64,000 nt of DNA. Source: Pseudomonas tohonis. GTDB lineage: Bacteria; Pseudomonadota; Gammaproteobacteria; Pseudomonadales; Pseudomonadaceae. A model generated the notes under the pieces. That model had not been told where the DNA came from. It worked only from the letters and a program-made list of their open reading frames with translations, and made no database searches. Position 1 is the stretch's first letter; every line of letters begins with the position of its first letter. Both the position numbers and the translations under genes were made by a program. The stretch is from positions 5,582,001-5,646,000 of the forward strand of contig NZ_AP023189.1 of the NCBI RefSeq assembly GCF_012767755.2, read 5' to 3'. Shown here piece after piece: positions 54,648 to 62,097 of this stretch.

Positions 54648-55583
54648 ATGCGAGAAAGAGACAAAGAAAAAGCAAGAGAACTAGAAGAAAGATTAGAAAA
54701 TTTTTCTAAGAACATCAGACCGCTACCTGGAATTGAGCCCCAAGAGAATAGACAGGTACTAATAGACCAGCTAATAGATAGCATTAGAAGAATAAAATAT
54801 GTTGAAGCCATACGACAAAGGCGTCTAAGCCCACTTAGGAGTGATGCCAATAGCGAAATATTTGACCCAATAAAAGCAGCTGTATTACATGCGCAAAGTG
54901 GAAATATTGAGGAGGCAAGTTGGCTGATATTCCTAGCAACCCACTTTGGAAAAAGCAGCCAAGACGGCTGGGCGCTGACTCAAGCATTTTACAATGCTCT
55001 AGGTCAAGGCTTCGTCTGGAGCTGGGAGAGGGTCGCATATAATCCTGAAGCAGTACTTGAATGGCTAGCAAGGAACTACCCAGAATTCGCTCTAAGAGGC
55101 TATCGCTTCGGCAACCACAGAAAGTACGAAACGATGAACCCCGCAAAGAATGGCTTCACCGGATTAGCTCTGAGAAGCTACGTAAACTGGATTCTCAGCA
55201 ATAAGTCCCACGCCGAGACATTTAATCAAGCTATCGAGAAAAGCCAAGGAAACTCGAAAAATGCATTTCGCCAACTATATAAATCAATGAGCTCTGTTTC
55301 TCGCTTTGGAAGAATGGGGAAATTTGACTATCTAACGATGATAGCAAAAATTGGGATTGCGAACATTGAGGCCGACTCCACTTATATGGGAAATGCTACC
55401 GGCCCATATGATGGAGGCAACCTGCTATTTTCAGGAAAGGCAAACGCCAGCATACCAAGAAAAACACTTGACAACTGGCTGATTGAATTAGACGAAGAGC
55501 TTGGCGTCGGAATGCAAGTATTAGAAGACGCACTTTGTAACTGGCAAAAATCCCCCGGAAAATACACTAGATTCCGAGGTTAG
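54648..55583 (+). CDS. Alpha-glutamyl/putrescinyl-thymine pyrophosphorylase clade 3-like protein
   Basis: A 311-residue helical protein starting immediately after the preceding stop codon. Motifs I associate with the aGPT-Pplase clade 3 family are F-D-P-I-K-A-A-V-L (about 73-81), L-A-T-H-F-G-K, R-F-G-N-H-R-K-Y-E (about 149-157), R-F-G-R-M-G-K-F-D-Y-L-T-M and G-M-Q-V-L-E-D-A-L-C-N-W-Q-K near the C-terminus. Related phage clades act on 5-hydroxymethyl pyrimidines in DNA during hypermodification. Together with the TS-fold and glycosylase-like genes it suggests DNA base modification. The 3' end overlaps the convergent antitoxin gene by four bases. Confidence 0.72.
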   Translation: MRERDKEKARELEERLENFSKNIRPLPGIEPQENRQVLIDQLIDSIRRIKYVEAIRQRRLSPLRSDANSEIFDPIKAAVLHAQSGNIEEASWLIFLATHFGKSSQDGWALTQAFYNALGQGFVWSWERVAYNPEAVLEWLARNYPEFALRGYRFGNHRKYETMNPAKNGFTGLALRSYVNWILSNKSHAETFNQAIEKSQGNSKNAFRQLYKSMSSVSRFGRMGKFDYLTMIAKIGIANIEADSTYMGNATGPYDGGNLLFSGKANASIPRKTLDNWLIELDEELGVGMQVLEDALCNWQKSPGKYTRFRG

Positions 55584-56671
55584 TCAGTCCCCTGCCAGCG
55601 ATACCTAATTTTCAAATTTTGCATATGATTTGGCTTTATAATCCCTTGGTGCTGTAACTGTCCGACCACAATACCAGGGGATACTCCCAGTTTTCGCGAA
55701 AACCGTATAATCGCTCTTAAGTTATTTTTAAGTGACGGTAGCTCAGCAGCATATTCAGGCGGAATTAGAAAATTCTGAGAGAAGGTATTTGCTTCATTTT
55801 CACGATCATCACTGACAACATCAGCCCCCTCAACGAAGACTGAATCCTCACCATGCAATATCAAGTGACCGGCTTCATGGAAGAATGTAAACCAAAAGTG
55901 ATCGTCTGATAGATATCTGAAGCTCAACATTAGAAGTGCTTTATCAGCAGATAGAAATTTTGTAGCCCCACTTGCCTGACATCCACTTGGGGTTCTAGCT
56001 ATAACAACGGCGACACCGCACTGAGCACAAATTCTCTGTAACTCAGGAAGAAAGACAGAAGGATCATCTTCTAATGTTAGGCGGCGAATCTCCGAAAGCG
56101 ATGACAAAAATCTCTCTCGATCCCACTGCGCACAATCTAAAAACTCTGCCTCAGTTTCGCATTGTTTAATCCAAGCGGCTACTGCTCCGAGTTGAGGACT
56201 AAAAGCTTGCGAGGTTCGAAATTTAGCCAAGTCAGGAGTACTTCGATATATTTCTCGCCATGCAGCCACATTATTAACATCAAAAAAGCTGAGGCAATTA
56301 ATTAGATTCCTAGCGGGCGACCGAGTTTTAGGAATCCAACCATATTTCTGCATACTCGAAACTGGCAGCTCAGCTAACCACTGACTATCATCTTCAGAAA
56401 GCGGCTGATTCATTACCTCTAAAAAATCGACGTACTGCTGCTCTCTTCTTAACCAAAACCCCGGAGAGGCTCCTAGGACTTCAGAAAGCCGCGAAGCTAA
56501 CTGCTCAGTTATTCGCACATCTCCCTTAATTAAAGAGTCTACATATCCTTGACTCCCACCTAACATCTCTGCAAAATCAGAAAAGCCAATCCCCTTCTCT
56601 AATAAAACGTCTGAGATAGTGTCACCAGGTGGATATATGGCTCCATGCCTAAACTTTGAGACTTCAAGCAT
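55580..56671 (-). CDS. HigA-type antitoxin fused to ImmA/IrrE metallopeptidase
   Basis: A 363-residue protein with an N-terminal XRE helix-turn-helix of HigA/VapI type (about residues 15-80: T-I-S-D-V-L-L-E-K-G ... Y-V-D-S-L-I-K-G) and a C-terminal ImmA/IrrE (peptidase M78) domain with zinc motif H-E-A-G-H at about 265-269 and a downstream E-N-E-A-N-x-F helix. ATG 56671 is preferred to the in-frame TTG at 56689; it then overlaps the upstream toxin-like gene by 8 bases (ATGCTTGA). Such fusions neutralise HigB-like toxins and may add proteolytic control. Confidence 0.85.
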   Translation of the reverse strand: MLEVSKFRHGAIYPPGDTISDVLLEKGIGFSDFAEMLGGSQGYVDSLIKGDVRITEQLASRLSEVLGASPGFWLRREQQYVDFLEVMNQPLSEDDSQWLAELPVSSMQKYGWIPKTRSPARNLINCLSFFDVNNVAAWREIYRSTPDLAKFRTSQAFSPQLGAVAAWIKQCETEAEFLDCAQWDRERFLSSLSEIRRLTLEDDPSVFLPELQRICAQCGVAVVIARTPSGCQASGATKFLSADKALLMLSFRYLSDDHFWFTFFHEAGHLILHGEDSVFVEGADVVSDDRENEANTFSQNFLIPPEYAAELPSLKNNLRAIIRFSRKLGVSPGIVVGQLQHQGIIKPNHMQNLKIRYRWQGTD

Positions 56672-56993
56672 CTCTAGATATCTCCACAAGCTTAATCCTA
56701 CGCACCATCTGCCAGTTTACATTACCATGCACGTCTGTGGGCATTTTTTGATCAACGGCACAAAATAATGCTGAATACCCTTCAGAGAGCGCGATAGAGA
56801 AGGACCCTGGAGGAATTCTTGACAGAAAATCTAATGTAACGGGAAGATCGAACAGGTCGTCGGCTGCACAAATATCGTCAATTCTCCGGTGGAGTGTCCG
56901 GACTACTGCGAGAGGAAAGTGTCGCTTTGCAACAGACTCTTTCTCGCAAATATTTCTGAGCTTTTTATCTGAATAAGAAATATCTAGCGACAT
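56664..56993 (-). CDS. HigB/RelE-family toxin-like protein
   Basis: A 109-residue basic-acidic protein with the HigB pattern: S-Y-S-D-K-K-L-R-N-I-C near the start, a helix with L-H-R-R-I-D-D-I-C, D-L-P, and a strand-rich C-terminal half (F-S-I-A-L-S-E-G-Y). Gene order toxin first, antitoxin second, with an 8-base overlap, is the standard hig order. HigB toxins cleave mRNA at the ribosome. PAO1 carries a different higBA pair beside the same tRNA-Met, from memory. Confidence 0.78.
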   Translation of the reverse strand: MSLDISYSDKKLRNICEKESVAKRHFPLAVVRTLHRRIDDICAADDLFDLPVTLDFLSRIPPGSFSIALSEGYSALFCAVDQKMPTDVHGNVNWQMVRRIKLVEISRDA

Positions 56994-57718
56994 GCAAATA
57001 TCGCCCTATCAGATACTTTCTCAACGTGATGAAATGGCACACTCACTCCTTCGAGAAGCCACATAGCAAGAGGCCACTACCGTAACGCATGTAAAGCCCG
57101 AGGTAAAGCTCAGTTGTCACTTAGAGTGCGACGTCACCGACCCAGCTACCTTACGTGCGGCACCTACACATACATCCGCTAGTTTGGGTGATTCCCCTCT
57201 ATCAGCAAGATCATTCAGCCCCTGAAGTGCAACAGACTAGGCCTCCTTTCAACGTTGCCCTCAGCCTTAAGTAAAAGGTAGGTATTTGGCTTCGTTACAC
57301 ACCTGCTTCTGTGATATCCAAACGGTTTCGAAAATCTAAGTGCCCCGTAAACGGTATGGGTATAGACCAAAACTGAGCCTTACTTGTTTCGGCAAGCGCT
57401 CAAGATACCTCCCCATTAGGCAGATTGCGCTTTGCCTCGCAAGCTCTGAAACTTCCCGAATGAAGGCTAGCGACGTAGTTGGACTAACCAATTTGTGCTG
57501 CTAGGCTAGAGCTGGCCATGGCATGCGCTTTTCATCAGGTACCGCCCGCCTTGGCCGTTCATCCGGATCCTTTGAGGGGCGTGACGAGATAGGAAATCCA
57601 AGATCGGGGTGACTACATTGGAGGATTTTCCCGAAAATCTGTGGTCCTGTGAGGTTGGCATTAGGCTAGAAGCCCCGAGTCATGCGTCTTTAGGTAGCAA
57701 TAGGTCGCCCCTCACATA
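56994..57718. other. Non-coding right end of the island
   Basis: These 725 bases between the toxin start and the right repeat hold no reading frame longer than about 60 codons that looks like protein. They presumably contain the promoter of the toxin-antitoxin pair near 57000-57060. An integrase remnant would be expected here but I cannot recognise one. Confidence 0.5.
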
Positions 57719-57780
57719 ATTCATAATGCTGGGGTCCGGGGTTCAAGTCCCTGCGTAGCCACCATACAAAACAAAGGGTT
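57719..57780 (+). repeat. Right attachment repeat (attR)
   Basis: Perfect 62-base copy of 49477-49538: the tRNA-Met 3' part from the anticodon loop through CCA plus 16 downstream bases. The 5' half of the tRNA is absent, so this copy is not a functional tRNA gene. Confidence 0.93.
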
Positions 57781-57804
57781 TAGCGAAAGCTAAGCCCTTT
57801 TTTA
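57774..57804 (+). terminator. Hairpin terminator at the right repeat
   Basis: AAGGGTTTAGC-GAAA-GCTAAGCCCTTTTTT. It differs from the hairpin after tRNA-Met in the loop and second arm but has the same position relative to the repeat, probably the original chromosomal or previous-element tRNA terminator. Confidence 0.75.
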
Positions 57805-57907
57805 TTTGCCTCGAAAATTTAATGGTTCGATGCCCCTCATCACTCGCGATGGCGCGTGAGTGGACGGCCTGGATGCAGGCGCATCAGGGAGATGCCAGAA
57901 GTCTGGA

Positions 57908-58240
57908 TCAGTTTTCTGACTTGGTAGCGCACGTCCTGCAGTGACGAGGCGGTAACTCCAGATCCGCGCCGCATGAGGAGAAGCGTCGGTTCATCTCACT
58001 CCCCAACTGTCGGCCCCCTTCCCTGCCCGGCCACCCTTGCGGCTTCCGAGCGAAGGTCTCGCGCAGGTAGAGGCCGGCAGGTAACGCCAAGCCCCAGCGC
58101 CCCCGAACATCGACCCAGGGTGCGCGTGCCCTCAGCGTCACGACAGGTACCGCATGCAGTGCTCCCGTGGACGACGACACAAGCAGGCAAAGCAGGCGCA
58201 ACTCCCTGCGCCCGCGAAGCTTCCGAACATTGCCTTTCAT
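57908..58240 (-). CDS. Hypothetical phage-type protein with signal-like N-terminus
   Basis: A 110-residue product whose start at 58240 has ggag four to five bases upstream (ATGGAGACTC ATG). It opens with a basic region and a hydrophobic segment (L-R-L-L-C-L-L-V-S-S-S-T-G) and is Arg-rich afterwards. It follows the 67-residue gene by 9 bases in the same direction, as the third gene of a small cluster. No family is recognised with confidence. Confidence 0.5.
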   Translation of the reverse strand: MKGNVRKLRGRRELRLLCLLVSSSTGALHAVPVVTLRARAPWVDVRGRWGLALPAGLYLRETFARKPQGWPGREGGRQLGSEMNRRFSSCGADLELPPRHCRTCATKSEN

Positions 58241-58249
58241 GAGTCTCCA

Positions 58250-58453
58250 TCACCCCCGGCCCTGTCGCTGGGCAAATGCATTCAGGCCCAATTGGTCGAT
58301 TCGTCGCAGCGCCGCGGCTTCGTAGGCACCCGTGTCATGCAGCGCATCCACGTAACCGGTAAAGCGCATGAACTGTGCGAACGCACGATCCGGGTCCGCG
58401 TAGCGGATGATCCGCAACAGAATCAGCAACTGGTGGACGGTGGTCTTATTCAT
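58250..58453 (-). CDS. Small Pf-phage-like hypothetical protein
   Basis: A 67-residue helical protein (M-N-K-T-T-V-H-Q-L-L-I-L-L-R, then Y-A-D-P-D-R-A-F-A-Q-F-M-R-F-T-G-Y). It resembles a short early-region protein of Pseudomonas Pf-type filamentous prophages, from memory. It overlaps the excisionase-like gene by 8 bases, so the two are coupled. Confidence 0.6.
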   Translation of the reverse strand: MNKTTVHQLLILLRIIRYADPDRAFAQFMRFTGYVDALHDTGAYEAAALRRIDQLGLNAFAQRQGRG

Positions 58454-58718
58454 TCGCGTAGTCCCCTGCGCTGAAGACCGTCTTGCCCTGTTCCAGGTCG
58501 CTGCGAATGCGATGGAGATTGATCACCCGACGACGCCCGATCTTCACGGTGGGGATCGTTCGGGTCTCGACCCAGCCGCGCACCACGTCCTCGGTGATCT
58601 CCTCGATGCCGCACATTTCAGCCAGCACCTGCTGCGTGCAAAACGGCGCACAGCGGAAATCGTTCATTCGCTCGGGCCTTGCGCCCTTGCTGAACCTCAC
58701 TACTCCAGACTGTTCCAT
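58446..58718 (-). CDS. Excisionase-like DNA-binding protein (Pf XisF-like)
   Basis: Ninety residues with a winged-helix excisionase pattern: F-C-T-Q-Q-V-L-A-E-M-C-G-I near residue 25, D-V-V-R-G-W-V-E and P-T-V-K-I-G-R-R-R-V-I-N-L (about 55-68), then a helical tail. An internal Met at 58667 is an alternative start. It is divergent from the repressor-like gene at 58828, the classical early switch layout of a small prophage. Confidence 0.65.
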   Translation of the reverse strand: MEQSGVVRFSKGARPERMNDFRCAPFCTQQVLAEMCGIEEITEDVVRGWVETRTIPTVKIGRRRVINLHRIRSDLEQGKTVFSAGDYANE

Positions 58719-58827
58719 ACAGACACCCTATAATCGGCCACTCTAAGCCATCACGAGTAATAGATACTCAAAGCAATCTAGGGCACTGTTACTTTCGAGT
58801 AAAGGTTACTCAAGCCGAGAAAACTCA

Positions 58828-59070
58828 ATGGATGCTGTAAGAAACAGAGCACTTCAACTGATTCGGGCTGTAGGACCGAAGCACTTGAGCGAGCTTGGTG
58901 GGAAGAACTACGAGCGCTGGCGCAATATCAGCGGCGGCAAAATCAGGATCAGCACAGAAGAAGTGGGCATCCTGGCCGAGGCTTATCCACAGTTCGCGCT
59001 CTGGCTGATCTCCGGGCGCACGGAGCCCGAGAACGGGCACATCAGCCCGGATAGCGCGCCCTCTGCGTGA
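58828..59070 (+). CDS. Small phage repressor-like protein (Pf repressor C-like)
   Basis: An 80-residue protein with an N-terminal helical DNA-binding part (R-A-L-Q-L-I-R-A ... H-L-S-E-L-G-G-K-N-Y-E-R-W-R-N-I), the core R-I-S-T-E-E-V-G-I-L and the tail W-L-I-S-G-R-x-E-P-E-N-G-H-I-S-P. Paralogous copies occur at 50082 and 59076. Placed head to head with the excisionase-like gene, it probably represses that promoter. Confidence 0.65.
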   Translation: MDAVRNRALQLIRAVGPKHLSELGGKNYERWRNISGGKIRISTEEVGILAEAYPQFALWLISGRTEPENGHISPDSAPSA

Positions 59071-59075
59071 CCCGC

Positions 59076-59333
59076 ATGAGCGAAGGCATCACCCAAAGGG
59101 CGCTCCAGTTGCTTGAGATGGCTAGCATCAAGGCCCTGACCGAGGCAGGGAGCACGGAATACGTGCGCTGGTAGAACATCAAGCGCGGCCGCGCGCGGAT
59201 GGGTGCCAATGAAATCGAGATTCTCGGACGCGTTTATCCCCAATACCGCTGGTGGCTGATCACCGGCGAGGTGAAGCCGGACCAGGGGCAGACCAGCCCC
59301 GAACACGACGGCCTAATCGCCCCGCCCTCCTAG
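59076..59333 (+). pseudogene. Second repressor-like gene, interrupted by TAG
   Basis: The 86-codon frame encodes a paralogue of the preceding protein (Q-R-A-L-Q-L-L-E ... Y-V-R-W), then an in-frame TAG at 59172-59174, then the rest without shift (N-I-K-R-G-R-A-R-M-G-A-N-E-I-E-I-L ... W-W-L-I-T-G-E-V-K-P-D-Q-G-Q-T-S-P-E). One base change (CAG to TAG) would explain it. Only six bases separate it from the intact copy. Confidence 0.8.
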
Positions 59334-59414
59334 GCCTAGCGCCGCGTTTCACCTTCCCCGCTCGGTGCCAACCTCATGCGGCGCCGGGTCCTTCTCTCTC
59401 CTGATCCCCCGGCT

Positions 59415-59882
59415 TCACTCCTGCCCTCCCCCGCTGCGCGCGGCCAACTGCTCATGCAGGGACCACGCGACGGCGTAGGGCTGCTCGCGCCGGCTGAGGG
59501 CGTCCCCTGCCTGTTGCCAGCGCGCTTCATCCAACCCGCTGCGGGCGATTTCGTGGGCGAGTGCATCGATCTGCCGTCCGAGCGTGCTGCCCAGGCCGGC
59601 GGTGACGGACAGGGGCAGGCCGAACAGCGGCCGCCCGATGAAGGCGGGGTAGCGCTCCTCCGGCACGTCCAGAGCGGTGGCCTGGATGCCCAGCAGGACG
59701 ACACGGCCCTCGGCATCCACCACCTCCGGAGCGTACGAGCCGCCATCGCTCAGGGCCCAGCCGTCGAGGCGCTGGAGGGGGTAGGCCAGGCGGGGAACCT
59801 GGGTGAGGTAGAGGTAGCCGGCGCCTGCGGCACTGGCGGCGAGCGCCAGGGTGAGTGAGGTGATCCATAACGCGCGTTTCAT
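59415..59882 (-). CDS. Exported or membrane-anchored hypothetical protein
   Basis: A 155-residue protein with an N-terminal hydrophobic segment (residues 6-27, A-L-A-A-S-A-A-G-A-G-Y-L-Y-L) serving as signal peptide or anchor. The remainder is soluble with a helical C-terminus rich in Gln, Arg and Ala. No domain is recognised. It has a high-GC chromosomal composition, so it lies outside the accessory segment. Confidence 0.6.
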   Translation of the reverse strand: MKRALWITSLTLALAASAAGAGYLYLTQVPRLAYPLQRLDGWALSDGGSYAPEVVDAEGRVVLLGIQATALDVPEERYPAFIGRPLFGLPLSVTAGLGSTLGRQIDALAHEIARSGLDEARWQQAGDALSRREQPYAVAWSLHEQLAARSGGGQE

Positions 59883-60036
59883 CGAGGCCTCCCTGCACGT
59901 GGACGAAGCCTACAGGGCGCGGGGCATGGCTGGCCAAGGCGGCTCGTCGAGGCGCTGAAAGCGGAACTGGCCGGTCATCCCCCCGGTGGGAAAAAGTTGA
60001 ACAAGCCTGTTGCGTAAACTTATACGCAGCAGTAGA

Positions 60037-60069
60037 AAAGCTGTACAAATATATTCAATGTACAGCTTT
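60037..60069. promoter_or_regulatory. Perfect inverted repeat AAAGCTGTACA-N11-TGTACAGCTTT
   Basis: Two 11-base arms are separated by 11 AT-rich bases and end 13 bases before the acyl-CoA dehydrogenase start, with the Shine-Dalgarno (agagga) directly behind. It may be an operator or an RNA hairpin near the start. The TGTACA half-sites recall the elements at 21385 and 22550, but here the spacing is 17, not 18. Confidence 0.6.
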
Positions 60070-60082
60070 AGAGGACTCCACC

Positions 60083-61861
60083 ATGCCGGCCTACCGCGCG
60101 CCGCTCCGCGACATGCGCTTTGTGTTCGATGAAGTACTCGATGCCTATACGCACCTGCAGGCGTTGCCGTCCCAAGGGGAATTCGGCGCGGACCTGGGCA
60201 GCGCGATCCTCGACGAGGCGGCGCGCCTGGCTGAGGGCGTGCTAGCCCCGCTGAACAGCTCGGGCGACAAGGAAGGCTGTCATTACGACCCGGCGACCCG
60301 CGCGGTGAAGACGCCCGCCGGGTTCCGCGAGGGTTACCGCCAGTTCGCCGAAGGCGGCTGGACGGCGTTGGCCTGCCCCACCGAGTTCGGCGGCCAGGGC
60401 CTGCCCCATGTGCTGAACATGATGGTGGAGGAGATGGTGTGCTCGGCGAACCTGTCGCTGGGCATGTACCCGGGCCTGACCCACGGCGCCATCAATGCCC
60501 TCTCCGCCCACGGCACCCGCGAGCAGCAGGAGGCCTACCTGCCGAAACTGATCAGCGGTGAGTGGACCGGCACCATGTGCCTGACCGAGCCGCAGTGCGG
60601 CACGGACCTGGGGCTGATCCGCACCCGCGCCGAACCCCAGGCGGACGGCAGCTACGCGCTGAGCGGCACGAAGATCTGGATCACCGGCGGTGAGCACGAT
60701 CTGGTGGAGAACATCGTCCACCTGGTGCTGGCCCGCCTGCCCGACGCGCCGGCCGGGGTGAAGGGGATTTCGCTGTTCCTGGTGCCCAAGTTCCTCGCCG
60801 ATGGCAGCCGCAATCCGGCCTTCTGCGGCGGGCTGGAGCACAAGATGGGCATCAAGGGCTCGGCCACCTGCGTGATGAATTTCGAGGGTGCCAAGGGCTG
60901 GCTGATCGGCGAGCCCCACAAGGGCCTGCGCTGCATGTTCACGATGATGAACTCGGCACGCCTGATGGTCGGCATGCAGGGCCTGGGCATTGCCGAGAAC
61001 GCCTACCAGATCAGCCTGGGCTTCGCGCGTGAGCGCCTGCAGAGCCGCTCGCTGAGCGGGCCGAAGGCGCAGGACAAGCCGGCCGACCCGATCCTGGTGC
61101 ACCCGGACGTGCGGCGCATGCTGCTGCGCCAGAAGGTGATGATCGAGGGCAGCCGCGCGCTGGCCTACTTCACCGGCCTGCATCAGGACATCGCCCACGA
61201 CCACCCGGACGCCGAGGTGCGCCAGCAGGCGGACGATCTGGTGCAGCTGCTGACGCCGGTGGTGAAGGCCTTTCTCACCGACGAGGGCTTCGCCTGCGCC
61301 AACGAGGGCCTGCAGGTGATGGGCGGCTCGGGCTTCACCGAGGACTGGGGCATCGAGCAGCTGGTGCGGGACTGCCGCATCACCCGCATCTACGAAGGCA
61401 CCAACGGCATCCAGGCGTTGGACCTGGTGGGCCGCAAGCTGGCCCTGGGCGGTGGCCGTGCGGTGCGTGGCTTCTTCCAGTTGGTGGGTGAGTGGCTCAA
61501 GGCCAACCCCGAGGCGGCCCACGTGGCCAAGGTGGACAAGGCGCTGCGCCAGTTGCAGCAGGCGACGATGTGGCTGGCCACCGAAGGCATGAAGGACCCG
61601 GAACAGGCCGGCGCCGCCGCCACGCCCTACCTGCGTCTGTTCGCGCTGACCGCGCTGGCCTGGCTGTGGGCCCGCATGGCTCAGGTGGCCCAGGCCAAGC
61701 TGGACGCCGGCAGTGAGGAGAAGACCTTCTACAGCGCCAAGCTGAAGTCCGCCGACTTCTACATGACCCGAACCCTGACCGAGACCGACGGCCTGCTGGC
61801 CGAGGTGATGGCAGGCAAAGCATCCCTGATGGCGTTCAACGAGGACGAGTTCGCCGCATAG
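60083..61861 (+). CDS. Acyl-CoA dehydrogenase (long, DmdC/FadE-like)
   Basis: A 592-residue flavoenzyme with the acyl-CoA dehydrogenase core (about residues 75-460: M-C-L-T-E-P-Q-C-G-T-D-L-G, K-I-W-I-T-G-G-E, R-I-Y-E-G-T-N-G-I-Q-A-L-D) and the extra C-terminal domain of the 600-residue class. The catalytic Glu is expected in the Y-E-G-T-N-G motif. This class oxidises short, branched or 3-methylmercaptopropionyl-CoA; the substrate is not determined here. Confidence 0.9.
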   Translation: MPAYRAPLRDMRFVFDEVLDAYTHLQALPSQGEFGADLGSAILDEAARLAEGVLAPLNSSGDKEGCHYDPATRAVKTPAGFREGYRQFAEGGWTALACPTEFGGQGLPHVLNMMVEEMVCSANLSLGMYPGLTHGAINALSAHGTREQQEAYLPKLISGEWTGTMCLTEPQCGTDLGLIRTRAEPQADGSYALSGTKIWITGGEHDLVENIVHLVLARLPDAPAGVKGISLFLVPKFLADGSRNPAFCGGLEHKMGIKGSATCVMNFEGAKGWLIGEPHKGLRCMFTMMNSARLMVGMQGLGIAENAYQISLGFARERLQSRSLSGPKAQDKPADPILVHPDVRRMLLRQKVMIEGSRALAYFTGLHQDIAHDHPDAEVRQQADDLVQLLTPVVKAFLTDEGFACANEGLQVMGGSGFTEDWGIEQLVRDCRITRIYEGTNGIQALDLVGRKLALGGGRAVRGFFQLVGEWLKANPEAAHVAKVDKALRQLQQATMWLATEGMKDPEQAGAAATPYLRLFALTALAWLWARMAQVAQAKLDAGSEEKTFYSAKLKSADFYMTRTLTETDGLLAEVMAGKASLMAFNEDEFAA

Positions 61862-61888
61862 CCAACCCTACCCCTCCGTATGCGCACG

Positions 61889-61926
61889 CCGGCAATCCCT
61901 CCCTTTTTGATTGCCGGTTTTTTTTG
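61889..61926 (+). terminator. Terminator after the acyl-CoA dehydrogenase gene
   Basis: CCGGCAAT-CCCTCCCTTTTTG-ATTGCCGG followed by eight Ts. Confidence 0.9.
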
Positions 61927-61975
61927 CCTGGAATTGGGTCGGCCCGCAAGGTAGCGCCAGGCGGGTTGGGCAGTC

Positions 61976-62032
61976 GTAGGGTGGGCTTCAGCCCACGCCG
62001 TCTGCCGCTGGTGGGCTGAAGCCCACCCTACA
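61976..62032. repeat. Large inverted repeat, REP-like
   Basis: GTAGGGTGGGCTTCAGCCCA and its complement TGGGCTGAAGCCCACCCTAC flank a 17-base centre. The small inner palindromes (GGGCTTCAGCCC) match the repeat at 997-1022, so this is a paired (BIME-like) copy. Confidence 0.7.
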
Positions 62033-62053
62033 AGGCTGGCAATCCTCCAGCCA

Positions 62054-62085
62054 GAAAAAAGCCCCGCGTTCGCGAGGCTCTCTCC
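62054..62085 (-). terminator. Terminator for the small exported-protein gene
   Basis: On the minus strand GAGCCTCGC-GAAC-GCGGGGCTTTTTTC follows the stop codon of the gene at 62098 by about 15 bases. Confidence 0.75.
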
Positions 62086-62097
62086 TTCCATCTGTTT

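Larger units (their letters stand above)
49477..57780. mobile_element. 8.3-kb genomic island integrated at tRNA-Met
   Basis: Bounded by perfect 62-bp direct repeats. The central genes (50551 to about 57000) are visibly AT-rich against a GC-rich chromosome and encode helicase/nuclease-like, DNA-base-metabolism and toxin-antitoxin proteins. No integrase, transposase or conjugation gene is visible, so the element is either a deletion derivative or mobilised in trans. The same tRNA-Met site carries other elements in P. aeruginosa (Pf phage, higBA), from memory. Confidence 0.88.

Noticed and set aside
56689..56689. TTG start for the HigA-ImmA/IrrE gene, 18 bases upstream of the chosen ATG
   Set aside because: TTG is a weaker start, adds six unconserved residues and increases the overlap with the toxin gene; ATG 56671 gives the compact overlap typical of such pairs.
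56994..57718. Integrase remnant in the non-coding right end of the island
   Set aside because: I found no tyrosine-recombinase motif (R-H-x-x-R or Y region) in the short frames there.
57719..57795. A second tRNA-Met gene
   Set aside because: Only the 3' part from the anticodon loop is present; the acceptor 5' strand and D-arm are missing, so it is an attachment-site copy.
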